Assembly: GCF_003115845.1 (NCBI RefSeq)
Contig: NZ_KZ819023.1
Coordinates: forward strand, 394,314 to 458,313
Direction: 5' to 3'
Length of the DNA: 64,000 bases
Source of the DNA: Brenneria roseae subsp. roseae
Lineage (GTDB): Bacteria; Pseudomonadota; Gammaproteobacteria; Enterobacterales; Enterobacteriaceae
A program made the position numbers and the translations under genes. Positions within the stretch are counted from its first letter, which is position 1, and each line of letters starts with the position of its first letter. Under the pieces are notes generated by a model. The model saw only the letters and a program-made list of their open reading frames with translations. It did not search any database and was not told the origin of the DNA. Positions 30,917 to 40,198 of the stretch are shown piece after piece.

Positions 30917-32482
30917 ATGAGCCAGAATACAGAGAAGGTAAAACCCTGTTATCCGCTGTTTGAGCAGCCGGAATATCAGGCGCTGTTCGCCAGCAAAAGC
31001 GAGCGGGAAGAGTCACACAGCAAGGAGCGCGTACAGGAAGTCTTTGCATGGAGCACGACGCCGGAATATGAAGCGCTGAATTTTCAGCGTGAGGCCCTGA
31101 CGATTGATCCGGCGAAAGCCTGTCAACCTTTGGGCGCCGTGCTGTGCTCCCTGGGTTTTGAGAAAACATTGCCTTATGTGCATGGTTCTCAAGGGTGCGT
31201 GGCCTATTTTCGCACCTATTTTAACCGTCATTTTAAAGAGCCGGTAGCCTGTGTCTCTGACTCAATGACCGAAGATGCGGCGGTATTTGGTGGCAATAAC
31301 AACCTGAATCAGGGGTTACAGAACGCCAGCGCGCTGTATAAACCGGACGTGATCGCCGTTTCCACCACCTGCATGGCGGAAGTGATCGGGGATGATTTGC
31401 AGGCCTTCATCAGCAATGCCAAAAAAGATGGCTTTGTGGATGAGTCCACCCCGGTGCCTTACGCCCATACCCCGAGCTTTATCGGCAGCCACATTACCGG
31501 CTGGGACAATATGTTTGAAGGGTTTGCCCGTACCTTTACCCAGAGCGCGGAAAGCTATCAGGTTGGCAGCAACGGCAAGATTAATCTGGTGACGGGATTT
31601 GAAACCTATCTTGGTAACTATCGGGTTCTGAAACGGATGATGGCGCAGATGGCGGTGGAGTGTTCGCTGCTTTCCGATCCGTCAGAGGTACTGGATACCC
31701 CGGCTGACGGACATTACCGTCTCTATGCCGGCGGGACGACGCAGGATGAAATGCGCGACGCCCCTAACGCGATTGATACGCTGTTGTTGCAACCCTGGCA
31801 TTTAATCAAAACTAAAAAAGTGGTGAAAGAAGACTGGGGACAGCCGGGAACGGAAGTCAGCGTACCGATGGGGTTAGCGGCCACGGACGAATTTCTGATG
31901 ACCATCAGTCAACTGACGGGAAAACCGATTCCGGAATCGCTGGCGCTCGAACGCGGGCGACTGGTTGATATGATGCTGGATTCCCATACCTGGCTGCACG
32001 GCAAACGCTTTGGCATTTATGGCGACCCCGATTTCCTTATGGGACTCACCAGATTCCTGCTGGAACTTGGTTGTGAACCTGCGGTGATCCTCTGCCATAA
32101 CGGGAACAAGCGCTGGAAGAAGGCCATGAGTAAAGTATTGGAGACGTCGCCCTATGGCAAAGACAGCGAGGTGTTCATCAACTGCGATCTGTGGCATTTC
32201 CGGTCGCTGATGTTTACCCGCCAGCCGGACTTTATGATTGGTAACTCGTACGGCAAATTTATCCAGCGTGATACGAAAGCCAAAGGCGATCGATTTGAAG
32301 TTCCGCTGATTCGCATCGGGTTCCCGATCTTCGACCGTCACCACTTGCACCGGGCAACCACCTGGGGCTATGAGGGGGCGATGACGATGCTGACCACGCT
32401 GGTGAACGCCATACTGGAAAAACTGGACAGCGACACGATGGAGCTGGGTAAAACCGATTACGGTTATGACCTGATCCGCTAA
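30917..32482 (+). CDS. nifK: Nitrogenase MoFe protein beta chain NifK
   Basis: A 521-residue beta subunit that shares the P-cluster with NifD. P-cluster Cys residues lie in PAKACQPLGAVLCSLGFEK, HGSQGCVAYFRTYFNRHF and the STTCMAEVIGDD segment. A strong GGGAGGAG site precedes the ATG. A 60-bp gap separates it from nifD. A stem-loop right after the stop probably lowers read-through into nifT and nifY, which are needed in smaller amounts. Confidence 0.99.
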   Translation: MSQNTEKVKPCYPLFEQPEYQALFASKSEREESHSKERVQEVFAWSTTPEYEALNFQREALTIDPAKACQPLGAVLCSLGFEKTLPYVHGSQGCVAYFRTYFNRHFKEPVACVSDSMTEDAAVFGGNNNLNQGLQNASALYKPDVIAVSTTCMAEVIGDDLQAFISNAKKDGFVDESTPVPYAHTPSFIGSHITGWDNMFEGFARTFTQSAESYQVGSNGKINLVTGFETYLGNYRVLKRMMAQMAVECSLLSDPSEVLDTPADGHYRLYAGGTTQDEMRDAPNAIDTLLLQPWHLIKTKKVVKEDWGQPGTEVSVPMGLAATDEFLMTISQLTGKPIPESLALERGRLVDMMLDSHTWLHGKRFGIYGDPDFLMGLTRFLLELGCEPAVILCHNGNKRWKKAMSKVLETSPYGKDSEVFINCDLWHFRSLMFTRQPDFMIGNSYGKFIQRDTKAKGDRFEVPLIRIGFPIFDRHHLHRATTWGYEGAMTMLTTLVNAILEKLDSDTMELGKTDYGYDLIR

Positions 32483-32487
32483 CGACA

Positions 32488-32519
32488 AAAGCCCTCTGCC
32501 TATTCATACAGGGGGCTTT
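32488..32519 (+). terminator. Attenuator-like hairpin between nifK and nifT
   Basis: AAAGCCCTCTG / CAGGGGGCTTT, an 11-bp stem with one G-U pair and a 10-base loop, starting six bases after the nifK stop and ending in TTTC. It is likely to attenuate or to protect nifHDK mRNA ends, since nifT follows in the same direction. Confidence 0.6.
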
Positions 32520-32540
32520 CGCCGATCCACAGGAGGACGC

Positions 32541-32756
32541 ATGGCCAACATCATTCTCCGTCAGGGCGCTGACGGTCTGCACTGCTACATTGCCAAAAAA
32601 GATCTGGAGGCCAGAGTCACGTTTCTGGAGTTCGATCGGCCAGATTACTGGGGCGGTCGCATTGCGCTGGAAGGGGGGCAGGACTGGTTTATCGCGCCAT
32701 TAACGGCAAAACCTGCGTTTCCTGTCACGCTACGGGCGAAAAAATGTGAAAACTGA
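32541..32756 (+). CDS. nifT: NifT/FixU family protein
   Basis: A 71-residue NifT protein, conserved after nifK in many diazotrophs. Its exact role is unknown; loss has little effect in Klebsiella. The start is preceded by CAGGAGGACGC. Recognised by position and by the small beta-rich sequence (IILRQGADGLHCYIAKKDLE, ...EFDRPDYWGGRIALE). Confidence 0.92.
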   Translation: MANIILRQGADGLHCYIAKKDLEARVTFLEFDRPDYWGGRIALEGGQDWFIAPLTAKPAFPVTLRAKKCEN

Positions 32757-32801
32757 CTGTCGACCACGATTTTTTGATTATGACTACTACCGGAGATGCG
32801 C

Positions 32802-33473
32802 ATGAGCCTGACTCGGGATGATTTACTTTTCTGGCGGCTGTTTGCTCTGGCCCAATTGTTGCCAGAAATTACCCCCGCCACATTGATTAAATGGCTGGAA
32901 ACAACCTGCAATGAAGCGTTAACGCTGGAACGTCTGTCGTCGCTGTCGCTGGATGAACTTTCCCGCCATGCGCCATTGGGCCATGCCGCCCTGAGTGTGA
33001 CGCGCTGGCAGCAAATTATGGACTGCCTGAATGGCAATCTGCCCCCGCATTTGACGGAACAGTCGGAACGCTGTCACGGTCAGCAGTTACAGGTGGCGTT
33101 TGCTTCCAGTAACGGACTGACGGTAAACGGTCATTTCGGGCAGTGCCGTCTGTTTTTCATTTACGCCTGGGATCGGCAAGGCCCGTTTCTGAGCGCCTTA
33201 CGCCGTTACCAGCCGAAAGAGGAAGAAGATGGCAACGAAGGGCGTTTACAGCTACTGACGGATTGCCACCTGTTGTTTTGTGAATCGATTGGCGGACCGG
33301 CCGCGGCGAAAGTGATTCGGCGCAATATCCATCCGATCAAAGTTCCCGTCGATACGACTATTGATGAACAGCTTCAGGCATTACAGAACATGATCGCGGA
33401 ACGTATGCCACCGTGGCTGGCGAAACGTTTGGGGAAAGATAACCCGCTGCGACAGCGGCAGTTTGGGTTGTAA
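32802..33473 (+). CDS. nifY: NifY, apo-dinitrogenase/FeMo-cofactor binding protein
   Basis: A 223-residue protein of the NifY/NafY/NifX group. An N-terminal helical region (residues 1-85) resembles the sterile-alpha-like domain that contacts apo-NifDK; the C-terminal domain (about 95-215) is the ribonuclease-H-like cofactor-binding fold (VAFASSNGLTVNGHFGQCRLFF ... ), with the conserved HFG that holds the cofactor. ATG 32802 with GGAG six bases upstream is chosen over ATG 32796. Last gene of the unit before a strong terminator. Confidence 0.92.
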   Translation: MSLTRDDLLFWRLFALAQLLPEITPATLIKWLETTCNEALTLERLSSLSLDELSRHAPLGHAALSVTRWQQIMDCLNGNLPPHLTEQSERCHGQQLQVAFASSNGLTVNGHFGQCRLFFIYAWDRQGPFLSALRRYQPKEEEDGNEGRLQLLTDCHLLFCESIGGPAAAKVIRRNIHPIKVPVDTTIDEQLQALQNMIAERMPPWLAKRLGKDNPLRQRQFGL

Positions 33474-33492
33474 CCCGGGAGATGAAGCGCCC

Positions 33493-33527
33493 GCCGATGA
33501 TATGCCGGAAGCATATCATCGGCTTTT
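33493..33527. terminator. Intrinsic terminator of nifHDKTY
   Basis: A perfect 13-bp stem GCCGATGATATGC / GCATATCATCGGC with a 5-base loop and a TTTT tail, 19 bases after nifY. The convergent dld gene ends 100 bp further on. Confidence 0.88.
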
Positions 33528-33623
33528 GCGGTATCCATACGGCTCATTCAGAAGAGGCCGGCGGGAAACCGCCTTTTGTCCGGTGTTTCTTCCCTGAGGG
33601 TGAAGATCTGTTCCGGCCGGTGG

Positions 33624-35369
33624 TTAGTGATGGCTATCGCCGTCGCCGCCGCCCCAGTTTTTCAGCCTGGAGGTTTTACCAATTCCCGGATTTAAGCTAT
33701 TGGTTGGATCATTATGCTGGTAGAACGCCTTTAACTGAGGCTTGGCCTGATACAAATGCCCGACGTTATGCTCGGCGGGGTACTCTGCGCCACGTTGGTC
33801 GAGCAGGGCCAGCATTTTCTCTTTCAGCTTATGCACGTCAACGCCTTTCTTCACAATGTAATCCTGATGGAAGACATAGCACATGAAGTGGCCGTAATAC
33901 AGACGGTGTACCAGCATATCGTCGAATTCCGCCGGCAAGTGCTCAAACCATTCTTGATCGTTACGTTTCAGGGCGATATCCAGCGGCAGGATGTTTTCCA
34001 CCTCGTCGCTATGTACCGCATGGTAGCGAATCGCGGCGCCCGCCGCGGCAAACCGGTGCAGAAAGGCTTTGGCGCCTTCTTCCTGCGTGCAGACAAAAAA
34101 TTCACCGTCGGCGTCGCGAAAATACTGCTCCAGCCACTGGCGAGCCTCTTCAATGCCGTTACCGGCCATTTTCAGCATCAGATGGTGTTCAAAACGATCG
34201 CGATAGGTTTTCAGGCGCTCAGGCAGATGGGAAGGCAGCAGATGGCAGAGGCTCTGCATGGTGCGATCCACCAGATGCGACGGCAGCAAGGGCACTTTGC
34301 CAAAGAGGGCGTCCATCCTTCCTTTCAGATTAAAAAACAGGGGCATTTTATCGGTACCCAGCTTGTCGATCATGACAAACGTGTCTTTACCGTATTTTTC
34401 GGCAATATCGAAAATATCGCGATGCATATATTCACCCGCCACCGGCAGGTTTTTAAAGCGGGAAAGGATATGGCGGCGCAGTTCGGTCAACACCTGGGGT
34501 TGATTGGTGCCGATATAGAACACCTGCTGGGATTTTTCCGCCGGGAACGTATCCAGACGGACGGCAAAAACCGACAATTTTCCGGCACAGCCGGCGGCTT
34601 CAAACAAGCGTCGTTCATCGGCATTAAAGCGCGATGGCGTATCCGCATCGATATCACGGATACGCTCGGCATATTCATGGTCGGATGCCTGACGTTCGTC
34701 GTGGATCACATCCTGCTCGCGGTATTGCTGTGACTCCAGACGGGTCAGAATCTCTTCCGGCGTGTTGCCCAGATCGATCCCCAGATGATTGATCAGTTCT
34801 ACCTGTCCCTGTTCATTAACCCGCCCGTAGAGCGCCATTTCGGTATAGGCCGGGCCACGATGCACCAGCGAGCCGCCGGAGTTGTTACAAATACCGCCGA
34901 TCACGGACGCGCCGATGCAGGAAGAGCCGATCACTGAATGTGGTTCGCGGCCCAGCGGCTTCAATATCCGCTCCAGATGCCATAGCGTACTGCCCGGCAG
35001 CGCCACCACCTGTTGTCCCTTATCCAGCAACTGAATTTTATCCAGCCGCAGGGTATTGATGATCACAATTTCACGGTCGTATCCCTCACCACTCGGCGTG
35101 GAACCCTCTGTCAGGCCGGTATTGGCCGCCTGCATCAGCACGATGCGGCCTGCTTCAATGGCGGCTTTGAATACGTTCCACTGTTCGAGCAGCGAGGCGG
35201 GGAATACCACTGCCAGCGCCTCGCCCTGACCCGAACGAAAACCTTTACGGTAACGCTCCGTTTTATGTTTATCGGTAAGGATATGAGATTTACCGACAAT
35301 GTCGGTCAGCGTGTGGATGAGTGTTTGGGCACTGACGGAAGAGGTGACGGGGGAAGCATAGTCCTGCAT
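33624..35369 (-). CDS. dld: Quinone-dependent D-lactate dehydrogenase (Dld)
   Basis: A 581-residue peripheral-membrane flavoenzyme that oxidises D-lactate to pyruvate and passes electrons to quinone. It closely follows E. coli Dld (571 residues): FAD-binding PCMH domain at residues about 35-210 (ALAVVFPASLLEQWNVF, QAANTGLTEGSTPSGEGYDR, IGSSCIGASVIGGICNNSGG), then cap and C-terminal membrane-binding domains (HYLMLKM-like, YYGHFMCYVFHQDYIVKKG). ATG 35369 with AGGA upstream is preferred over the TTG at 35396. It sits on the minus strand between nifTY and nifENX, divergent from nifE across 225 bp that contain a NifA site. Its presence in a nif cluster is unusual; it could feed pyruvate or quinol electrons (and respiratory O2 protection) during fixation. 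Confidence 0.93.
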   Translation of the reverse strand: MQDYASPVTSSVSAQTLIHTLTDIVGKSHILTDKHKTERYRKGFRSGQGEALAVVFPASLLEQWNVFKAAIEAGRIVLMQAANTGLTEGSTPSGEGYDREIVIINTLRLDKIQLLDKGQQVVALPGSTLWHLERILKPLGREPHSVIGSSCIGASVIGGICNNSGGSLVHRGPAYTEMALYGRVNEQGQVELINHLGIDLGNTPEEILTRLESQQYREQDVIHDERQASDHEYAERIRDIDADTPSRFNADERRLFEAAGCAGKLSVFAVRLDTFPAEKSQQVFYIGTNQPQVLTELRRHILSRFKNLPVAGEYMHRDIFDIAEKYGKDTFVMIDKLGTDKMPLFFNLKGRMDALFGKVPLLPSHLVDRTMQSLCHLLPSHLPERLKTYRDRFEHHLMLKMAGNGIEEARQWLEQYFRDADGEFFVCTQEEGAKAFLHRFAAAGAAIRYHAVHSDEVENILPLDIALKRNDQEWFEHLPAEFDDMLVHRLYYGHFMCYVFHQDYIVKKGVDVHKLKEKMLALLDQRGAEYPAEHNVGHLYQAKPQLKAFYQHNDPTNSLNPGIGKTSRLKNWGGGDGDSHH

Positions 35370-35487
35370 GACTGTTTGTCCTGTTAATAAATCCAATAGA
35401 TGCGATAAAAAGCATAGCGTTTACTGTGAATCTTGCTTGCCCGTTCTTTCTCCGCGGGTGAAGGGGATTGACAATCATTGTGGGTTT

Positions 35488-35503
35488 TGTCGCACAACCT
35501 ACA
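35488..35503 (+). promoter_or_regulatory. NifA upstream activator sequence for nifENX
   Basis: TGT-CGCACAACCT-ACA, an exact TGT-N10-ACA, 34 bp upstream of the -24 element of nifE. It also lies in front of the divergent dld gene. Confidence 0.6.
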
Positions 35504-35537
35504 ATGATAATTTATTAAAAATCAATGAAATATCCTA

Positions 35538-35553
35538 TGGCGCGCCAATTGCA
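35538..35553 (+). promoter_or_regulatory. Sigma-54 promoter of nifENX
   Basis: TGGCGCGCCAATTGCA matches TGGCAC-N5-TTGCA at all invariant positions; 41 bp before the nifE start. Confidence 0.88.
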
Positions 35554-35594
35554 ATGTTCTTCACGCAGTCACACTAACCGTGCCGAGGTAAGTA

Positions 35595-36971
35595 ATGAGA
35601 AATAGCGAAATCGTGGCGTTAATGGATCAGCCGGCCTGCGATCATAATGGCGGTCAGAAATCTGGCTGTAGCACCCCCAAACCGGGGACGGCGGCGGGCG
35701 GCTGTGCGTTTGACGGTGCGCAGATCACATTGTTGCCGATTACCGATGTGGCCCATCTGGTTCATGGCCCAATCGGGTGCGCGGGCAGTTCCTGGGATAA
35801 CCGCGGCAGCCATAGTTCCGGACCACAGATTAACCGTCTGGGATTCACTACCGATATGAGCGAGCAGAACGTGATTATGGGACACGGTGAACGCCGCTTG
35901 TTCCACGCTATCCGGCATATTGTTGAACGCTACAGCCCGGCGGCGGTGTTTATTTACAACACCTGTGTGCCGGCGATGGAGGGCGATGATATCGAAGCCG
36001 TGTGCCGTGCGGCGGAACAGGTCAATCATATTCCCGTCATCGCGATTGATGCCGCCGGGTTTTACGGCAGCAAGAATCTGGGTAACCGCATCGCGGGCGA
36101 TATCGTGGCGAAGAGGGTGGTTGGTCAACGGGAGCCGGCGCCCTGGCCGGCAGATTTCGCTATCCCGGAAGAAAAAGGTCACAGCATTGGTTTAATCGGC
36201 GAGTTCAATATTGCCGGAGAATTCTGGCATGTCCTGCCGTTACTGGATCAACTGGGCATTCGCGTACTGGGTAGTTTGTCCGGTGATGCCCGCTTTGCCG
36301 AACTTCAGACCTTGCATCGCACCGAAGCCAACATGCTGGTGTGCTCGCGGGCGCTGATTAACGTCGCCCGCTATCTTGAACTGCACTATGGCACGCCCTG
36401 GTTTGAGGGCAGTTTTTATGGCGTCAGAGAAATGTCCGCCTCATTGCGTACGCTGGTTGGGCTGCTCGGGGACGATGATTTACAGGCCCGCGCCGAAACG
36501 CTGATCCAACAAGAAGAGCGGGCGGCCAATCAGGCGCTGGCTCCTTACCGTCAGCGTCTGAAAGGTAAACGCGCGCTGTTGTATACCGGCGGGGTGAAAT
36601 CCTGGTCGGTGGTGTCGGCGCTACAGGATTTGGGGCTGGATGTGGTCGCTACCGGCACGAAAAAATCGACCGAAGAGGATAAATTCCGCATTCGCGAACT
36701 GATGGGAGAGAACGCGGTCATGCTGGATGACGGCAATGCCCGCCTGTTGCTGGATACCGCCTACCGTTACAACGCCGACATTATGATTGCCGGTGGCCGC
36801 AATATGTACACCGCCTACAAGGCTCGCCTGCCGTTTCTGGACATCAATCAGGAACGGGAACACGCCTTTGCCGGGTATCAGGGCATCGTGACGCTCGCCC
36901 GCCAGCTCTGTCTCACGCTGGAAAGCCCCATCTGGTCGCAGGTCAGTCGCCGGGCCCCCTGGCAACACTGA
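35595..36971 (+). CDS. nifE: NifE, FeMo-cofactor assembly scaffold subunit
   Basis: A 458-residue paralogue of NifD; with NifN it forms the NifE2N2 scaffold on which NifB-co is matured to FeMo-co. The NifD-like Cys pattern is kept ([35 protein letters not shown]). A GAGG site precedes the ATG. It is 15 bp from nifN and expressed from its own sigma-54 promoter. Confidence 0.97.
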   Translation: MRNSEIVALMDQPACDHNGGQKSGCSTPKPGTAAGGCAFDGAQITLLPITDVAHLVHGPIGCAGSSWDNRGSHSSGPQINRLGFTTDMSEQNVIMGHGERRLFHAIRHIVERYSPAAVFIYNTCVPAMEGDDIEAVCRAAEQVNHIPVIAIDAAGFYGSKNLGNRIAGDIVAKRVVGQREPAPWPADFAIPEEKGHSIGLIGEFNIAGEFWHVLPLLDQLGIRVLGSLSGDARFAELQTLHRTEANMLVCSRALINVARYLELHYGTPWFEGSFYGVREMSASLRTLVGLLGDDDLQARAETLIQQEERAANQALAPYRQRLKGKRALLYTGGVKSWSVVSALQDLGLDVVATGTKKSTEEDKFRIRELMGENAVMLDDGNARLLLDTAYRYNADIMIAGGRNMYTAYKARLPFLDINQEREHAFAGYQGIVTLARQLCLTLESPIWSQVSRRAPWQH

Positions 36972-36986
36972 GTAAGGAGAAATTCA

Positions 36987-38375
36987 ATGGCTCAGATCCT
37001 CAAGTCAGTCAAACCTCTTGCGACCAGTCCGATTAAAAGCGGGCAGCCGCTGGGCGCCATTTTAGCCAGCATGGGACTGGATGGCTGCATTCCACTGGTC
37101 CACGGCGCACAGGGATGCAGCGCCTTTGCAAAAGTGTTTTTTATTCAGCATTTCCATGAACCTATTCCGCTGCAAACGACGGCGATGGACCCCATTACGA
37201 CCATCATGGGGGCGAACAATAACGTATTGACGGCGTTGTCAGTGCTGTGTGAGCGCCACAATCCGCGGCTTATCGTGATATTGAGCACCGGCTTGTCTGA
37301 AGCGCAGGGCGCCGACCTCGCGTTTGCGTTACGCCAGTTCCGTACCGAGCATCCCAAATACCAGTCTGTCGCTATTGTCACCGCCAGTTCGCCGGATTTT
37401 TATGGTTCGATGGAGAATGGCTATGCCGCGGTGTTGGAAAGCGTTATTGAACAGTGTGTGCCGGCGACGATGCCGAAAGGGATACGCAAAAAGCGAGTGA
37501 ATCTGCTGCTGGGGCATATGCTGACGCCCGGCGATCATGAACAGATTCGCAGCTATGTGGAAGCCTTTGGCCTGCAACCGATCGTGTTGCCGGACTTGGC
37601 CGGATCGCTGGATGGGCATCTGGCGGAAGGGGATTTCCTGGCGCTCACCCAGGGCGGAACGTCGGTACGTGAACTGGAACAGATGGGGCAGAGCGTTTCC
37701 ACGATTGCCATTGGCGTTTCGCTCCAGCGGGCGGCCCGTCTGTTGGAGAACCGTTGTCAGACGCCGTCATTCTGGATGCCGCATCTGATGACGATGGATC
37801 AATGCGATCGCTTTATCCAGCATCTGCAAATGATCTCAGGGCGGGAGGTTCCAGCCTGGATCGAGCGCCAGCGCGGTCAGTTGCAGGATGCGATGATCGA
37901 TACGCATGTCTGGTTGCAGGATAAACGGCTGGCGATTGCGGCAGAGGGCGATCTGCTGGCGGCCTGGCTGGATTTTGCCATCAGTCAGGGGATCCGGCCG
38001 CAGTGCGTGGTCGCCCCGGCGAATCAGCCGGGCTTATCGTCACTGCCGGTCCCGGAAGTCCAGATTGGCGATCTGGAGGATATGGAAGACAGACTGCGTG
38101 CTCAGCGGATTGATTTACTGTGCGCCAATTCTCATGGGGCGCTACTGGCGGAAAAATACCACCTGCCGCTGATTCGCATCGGTTTTCCGTTGTTTGACCG
38201 CATCGGTGAGTTTCGCCGTTTGCGACAAGGATACAGCGGTATTCGCGACACGTTGTTCGAGCTGGCTAATGCCATGCGTCAGGCGCACCGCGAAATGCCC
38301 GTTTATCATTCGCCGCTGAAGCAGGATTTTTCACTGACCCCGGTTCAGGACCCCGTCATGGAGGACCGGCCATGA
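36987..38375 (+). CDS. nifN: NifN, FeMo-cofactor assembly scaffold subunit
   Basis: A 462-residue NifK paralogue and partner of NifE. It starts after AAGGAG. Motifs include KSGQPLGAILASMGLDGCIP and HGAQGCSAFAKVFFIQHFHE. Its stop overlaps the nifX start (ATGA), so nifN and nifX are translationally coupled. Length is typical. Confidence 0.97.
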   Translation: MAQILKSVKPLATSPIKSGQPLGAILASMGLDGCIPLVHGAQGCSAFAKVFFIQHFHEPIPLQTTAMDPITTIMGANNNVLTALSVLCERHNPRLIVILSTGLSEAQGADLAFALRQFRTEHPKYQSVAIVTASSPDFYGSMENGYAAVLESVIEQCVPATMPKGIRKKRVNLLLGHMLTPGDHEQIRSYVEAFGLQPIVLPDLAGSLDGHLAEGDFLALTQGGTSVRELEQMGQSVSTIAIGVSLQRAARLLENRCQTPSFWMPHLMTMDQCDRFIQHLQMISGREVPAWIERQRGQLQDAMIDTHVWLQDKRLAIAAEGDLLAAWLDFAISQGIRPQCVVAPANQPGLSSLPVPEVQIGDLEDMEDRLRAQRIDLLCANSHGALLAEKYHLPLIRIGFPLFDRIGEFRRLRQGYSGIRDTLFELANAMRQAHREMPVYHSPLKQDFSLTPVQDPVMEDRP

Positions 38376-38833
38376 GGCATTTAGCCCGTCAATTAGCCAT
38401 TCCCTGCGCCGATAGCTGGATCATTCGCATTGCATTTGCCAGCGTCGATCTCCGCGTGGTCGATCAACATTTTGGCTCTTCGCCCCGGCTGGCGATTTAC
38501 GGTGTTCGCAGCGATGAAGTGCAATTGCTGGAAGTCGCCGATTTCACCGTTTGTCAGGGACACAACGAAGATAAGCTCATCAGTCGCATCAACGCGGTGG
38601 AAGGCTGTTTTTCGTTGTACTGCACCGCCGTGGGGGAAACGGCTTTCCGCCAACTGCTGGGCATCGGCGTGCGCGCGGTCAATGTACAGATGAATACGCC
38701 GATTGCCATGCTGCTGGCGGATGCGCAGGCGCTATGCGACGACGGACGAATTAGAAAATCCCCGCGGCAGAAAGACCGCAACCGTTTTAACGTCATGATG
38801 CAGGAAAGCGGGTGGTATGAGGGGGACTTGTAA
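38372..38833 (+). CDS. nifX: NifX, FeMo-cofactor precursor carrier
   Basis: A 153-residue NifX protein that binds NifB-co/VK-cluster and shuttles it to NifEN. The dinitrogenase-cofactor fold starts with IAFASVDLRVVDQHFGSSPR; the HFG motif is the cluster-binding part. ATGA overlap with nifN. Its stop codon overlaps the NifA site of the next transcription unit. Confidence 0.95.
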   Translation: MRHLARQLAIPCADSWIIRIAFASVDLRVVDQHFGSSPRLAIYGVRSDEVQLLEVADFTVCQGHNEDKLISRINAVEGCFSLYCTAVGETAFRQLLGIGVRAVNVQMNTPIAMLLADAQALCDDGRIRKSPRQKDRNRFNVMMQESGWYEGDL

Positions 38834-38844
38834 GCAGTGCGACA
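38829..38844 (+). promoter_or_regulatory. NifA upstream activator sequence for the iscA-like/nifUSVWZM unit
   Basis: TGT-AAGCAGTGCG-ACA, an exact TGT-N10-ACA that includes the last bases of nifX, 82 bp upstream of the -24 element. Confidence 0.65.
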
Positions 38845-38926
38845 AAACCGACAATTACCGTTGTTTATGTCGCAGCTCAACAACCGAGTTAAACGCTATC
38901 TTGCTGATAAAAAACATTTTTGTGAC

Positions 38927-38942
38927 TGGTATCACATTTGCA
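38927..38942 (+). promoter_or_regulatory. Sigma-54 promoter of the iscA-like/nifUSVWZM unit
   Basis: TGGTATCACATTTGCA has GG and GC with the 10-base spacing; it lies 33 bp before the IscA-like start, so that small gene is the first in the operon. Confidence 0.85.
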
Positions 38943-38974
38943 GAATGATAAATGACAGCTACAGGAGCAAAACC

Positions 38975-39292
38975 ATGATGCATATCGATGCAATGACGCT
39001 AAATCAACTCCGTCTGCGTCAGCAGCAGCACGGACAAACCATCGCCGGGCTGGCGCTGGTCGTCAGAGGGGATGCCTGCCGGGGCTGGTCATTGCAGATG
39101 ATATGGCGTTCCCAGGCGTTACCCGATGAAGAATGCCGGGAAATCGCAGGGTTGCGGTTATTGGCTTCCGCACCGCATTGGCAACAGTTGGCGCAGGCCC
39201 GTATCAGTTCGGATACGCAGGGCATCTGGGTCGAATTTCAACCTCTGGGATGCCGATGTGATAGTGGTTCATGCGAAGTATCAACAGCATAA
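38975..39292 (+). CDS. IscA/HesB-like A-type Fe-S carrier, nif-linked
   Basis: A 105-residue protein that I read as a divergent HesB/IscA family member. The fold pattern GLALVVRGDACRGWSLQMIW ... GLRLLASAPHWQQLAQARI ... GIWVEFQPLGCRCDSGSC runs parallel to IscA, and the three Cys residues fall at 35, 93 and 95 (IscA of E. coli: 35, 99, 101), with one more at 100. A-type proteins carry iron or Fe-S clusters to apo-targets. ATG 38975 has AGGAG seven bases upstream and lies just behind a sigma-54 promoter. It is 26 bp from nifU, like nifIscA of Azotobacter. Similarity is weak, so function is inferred. Confidence 0.65.
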   Translation: MMHIDAMTLNQLRLRQQQHGQTIAGLALVVRGDACRGWSLQMIWRSQALPDEECREIAGLRLLASAPHWQQLAQARISSDTQGIWVEFQPLGCRCDSGSCEVSTA

Positions 39293-39318
39293 GTCGTTTA
39301 TGAACGGGAGTAGTGAGC

Positions 39319-40164
39319 ATGTGGAATTATTCTGAGAAGGTAAAAGAACATTTCTTTAATCCGCGCAACGCCCGTGTAGTCGAGCAGGCCAATGCGGTAG
39401 GCGATGTCGGTTCTCTCAGCTGTGGTGATGCTCTGCGACTGATGTTGCGGGTCGATCCCGATAGCGAGGTGATCCAGGAGGCCGGATTCCAGACCTTCGG
39501 CTGCGGCAGCGCCATTGCCTCGTCATCCGCATTGACCGAATTGATAATCGGCAAAACGCTGGAGGAGGCCGCGCAGGTCACCAACAAAGACATTGCCGAT
39601 TATCTTGACGGCCTGCCGCCGGAAAAAATGCACTGTTCGGTCATGGGACAGGAGGCCCTGCGCGTCGCGATTGCCAACTACCGTGGCGAAACGCTGGATG
39701 ACGATCATGAGGAAGGCGCATTGATCTGCAAATGCTTTGCCGTTGATGAAGGACAAATCAAACGTGCGGTGCTGACCAACGGGCTGACGTCGCTGGAGGA
39801 GGTGATCCAGTACACCAAGGCGGGCGGGGGATGTACCGCCTGTCACGAAAAAATCGAACAGACGCTGAGCGATATTCTGGCCGCGGCCGACGGCCAGCCG
39901 GTTGTTGAGAGCGTAACAGAAAAGAGTCAGCAGTGGCTGGCGGTCGAGGACGTTATTGCCGGGCTGCGCCCGCATATCCTGATGGATGGCGGTGATATCA
40001 CGCTATTGGACGTGACGGAAAACGAAGTGCGGGTTGCTCTGTCGGGAAGTTGCCATGGCTGCATGATGACGGATATGACGTTGGGCTGGCTCCAGCAGAA
40101 ACTGCTGGAGCGGCTGGGCAGCTTCATCCGTGTTATCGCCGATGATCCGGTTGTCGCCGGATAA
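39319..40164 (+). CDS. nifU: NifU, Fe-S cluster assembly scaffold
   Basis: A 281-residue three-domain scaffold for nitrogenase Fe-S clusters. Residues 1-125 are the IscU-like domain ([45 protein letters not shown]), residues about 135-185 bind a permanent 2Fe-2S cluster (ICKCFAVDE ... [11 protein letters not shown]), and residues about 205-280 are the Nfu domain with the CHGC (CxxC) motif. ATG 39319 with GGGAG upstream; the GTG at 39313 is less likely. Works with NifS as sulfur donor. Confidence 0.97.
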   Translation: MWNYSEKVKEHFFNPRNARVVEQANAVGDVGSLSCGDALRLMLRVDPDSEVIQEAGFQTFGCGSAIASSSALTELIIGKTLEEAAQVTNKDIADYLDGLPPEKMHCSVMGQEALRVAIANYRGETLDDDHEEGALICKCFAVDEGQIKRAVLTNGLTSLEEVIQYTKAGGGCTACHEKIEQTLSDILAAADGQPVVESVTEKSQQWLAVEDVIAGLRPHILMDGGDITLLDVTENEVRVALSGSCHGCMMTDMTLGWLQQKLLERLGSFIRVIADDPVVAG

Positions 40165-40198
40165 TTATTCATTCTTCAGCCTTCAAGGAATGCGCACA

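Noticed and set aside
33482..33886. 134-codon frame after nifY on the plus strand
   Set aside because: It starts before the nifY terminator hairpin, runs antisense into dld and has no family resemblance.
33756..34733. 325-codon plus-strand frame opposite dld
   Set aside because: Antisense to a clear flavoenzyme gene; its His/Gln-rich product is a typical reverse-frame shadow.
38945..38974. Earlier in-frame start (ATG 38945 or before) for the IscA-like gene
   Set aside because: It would lie at or upstream of the expected transcription start of the sigma-54 promoter; ATG 38975 has a proper AGGAG.
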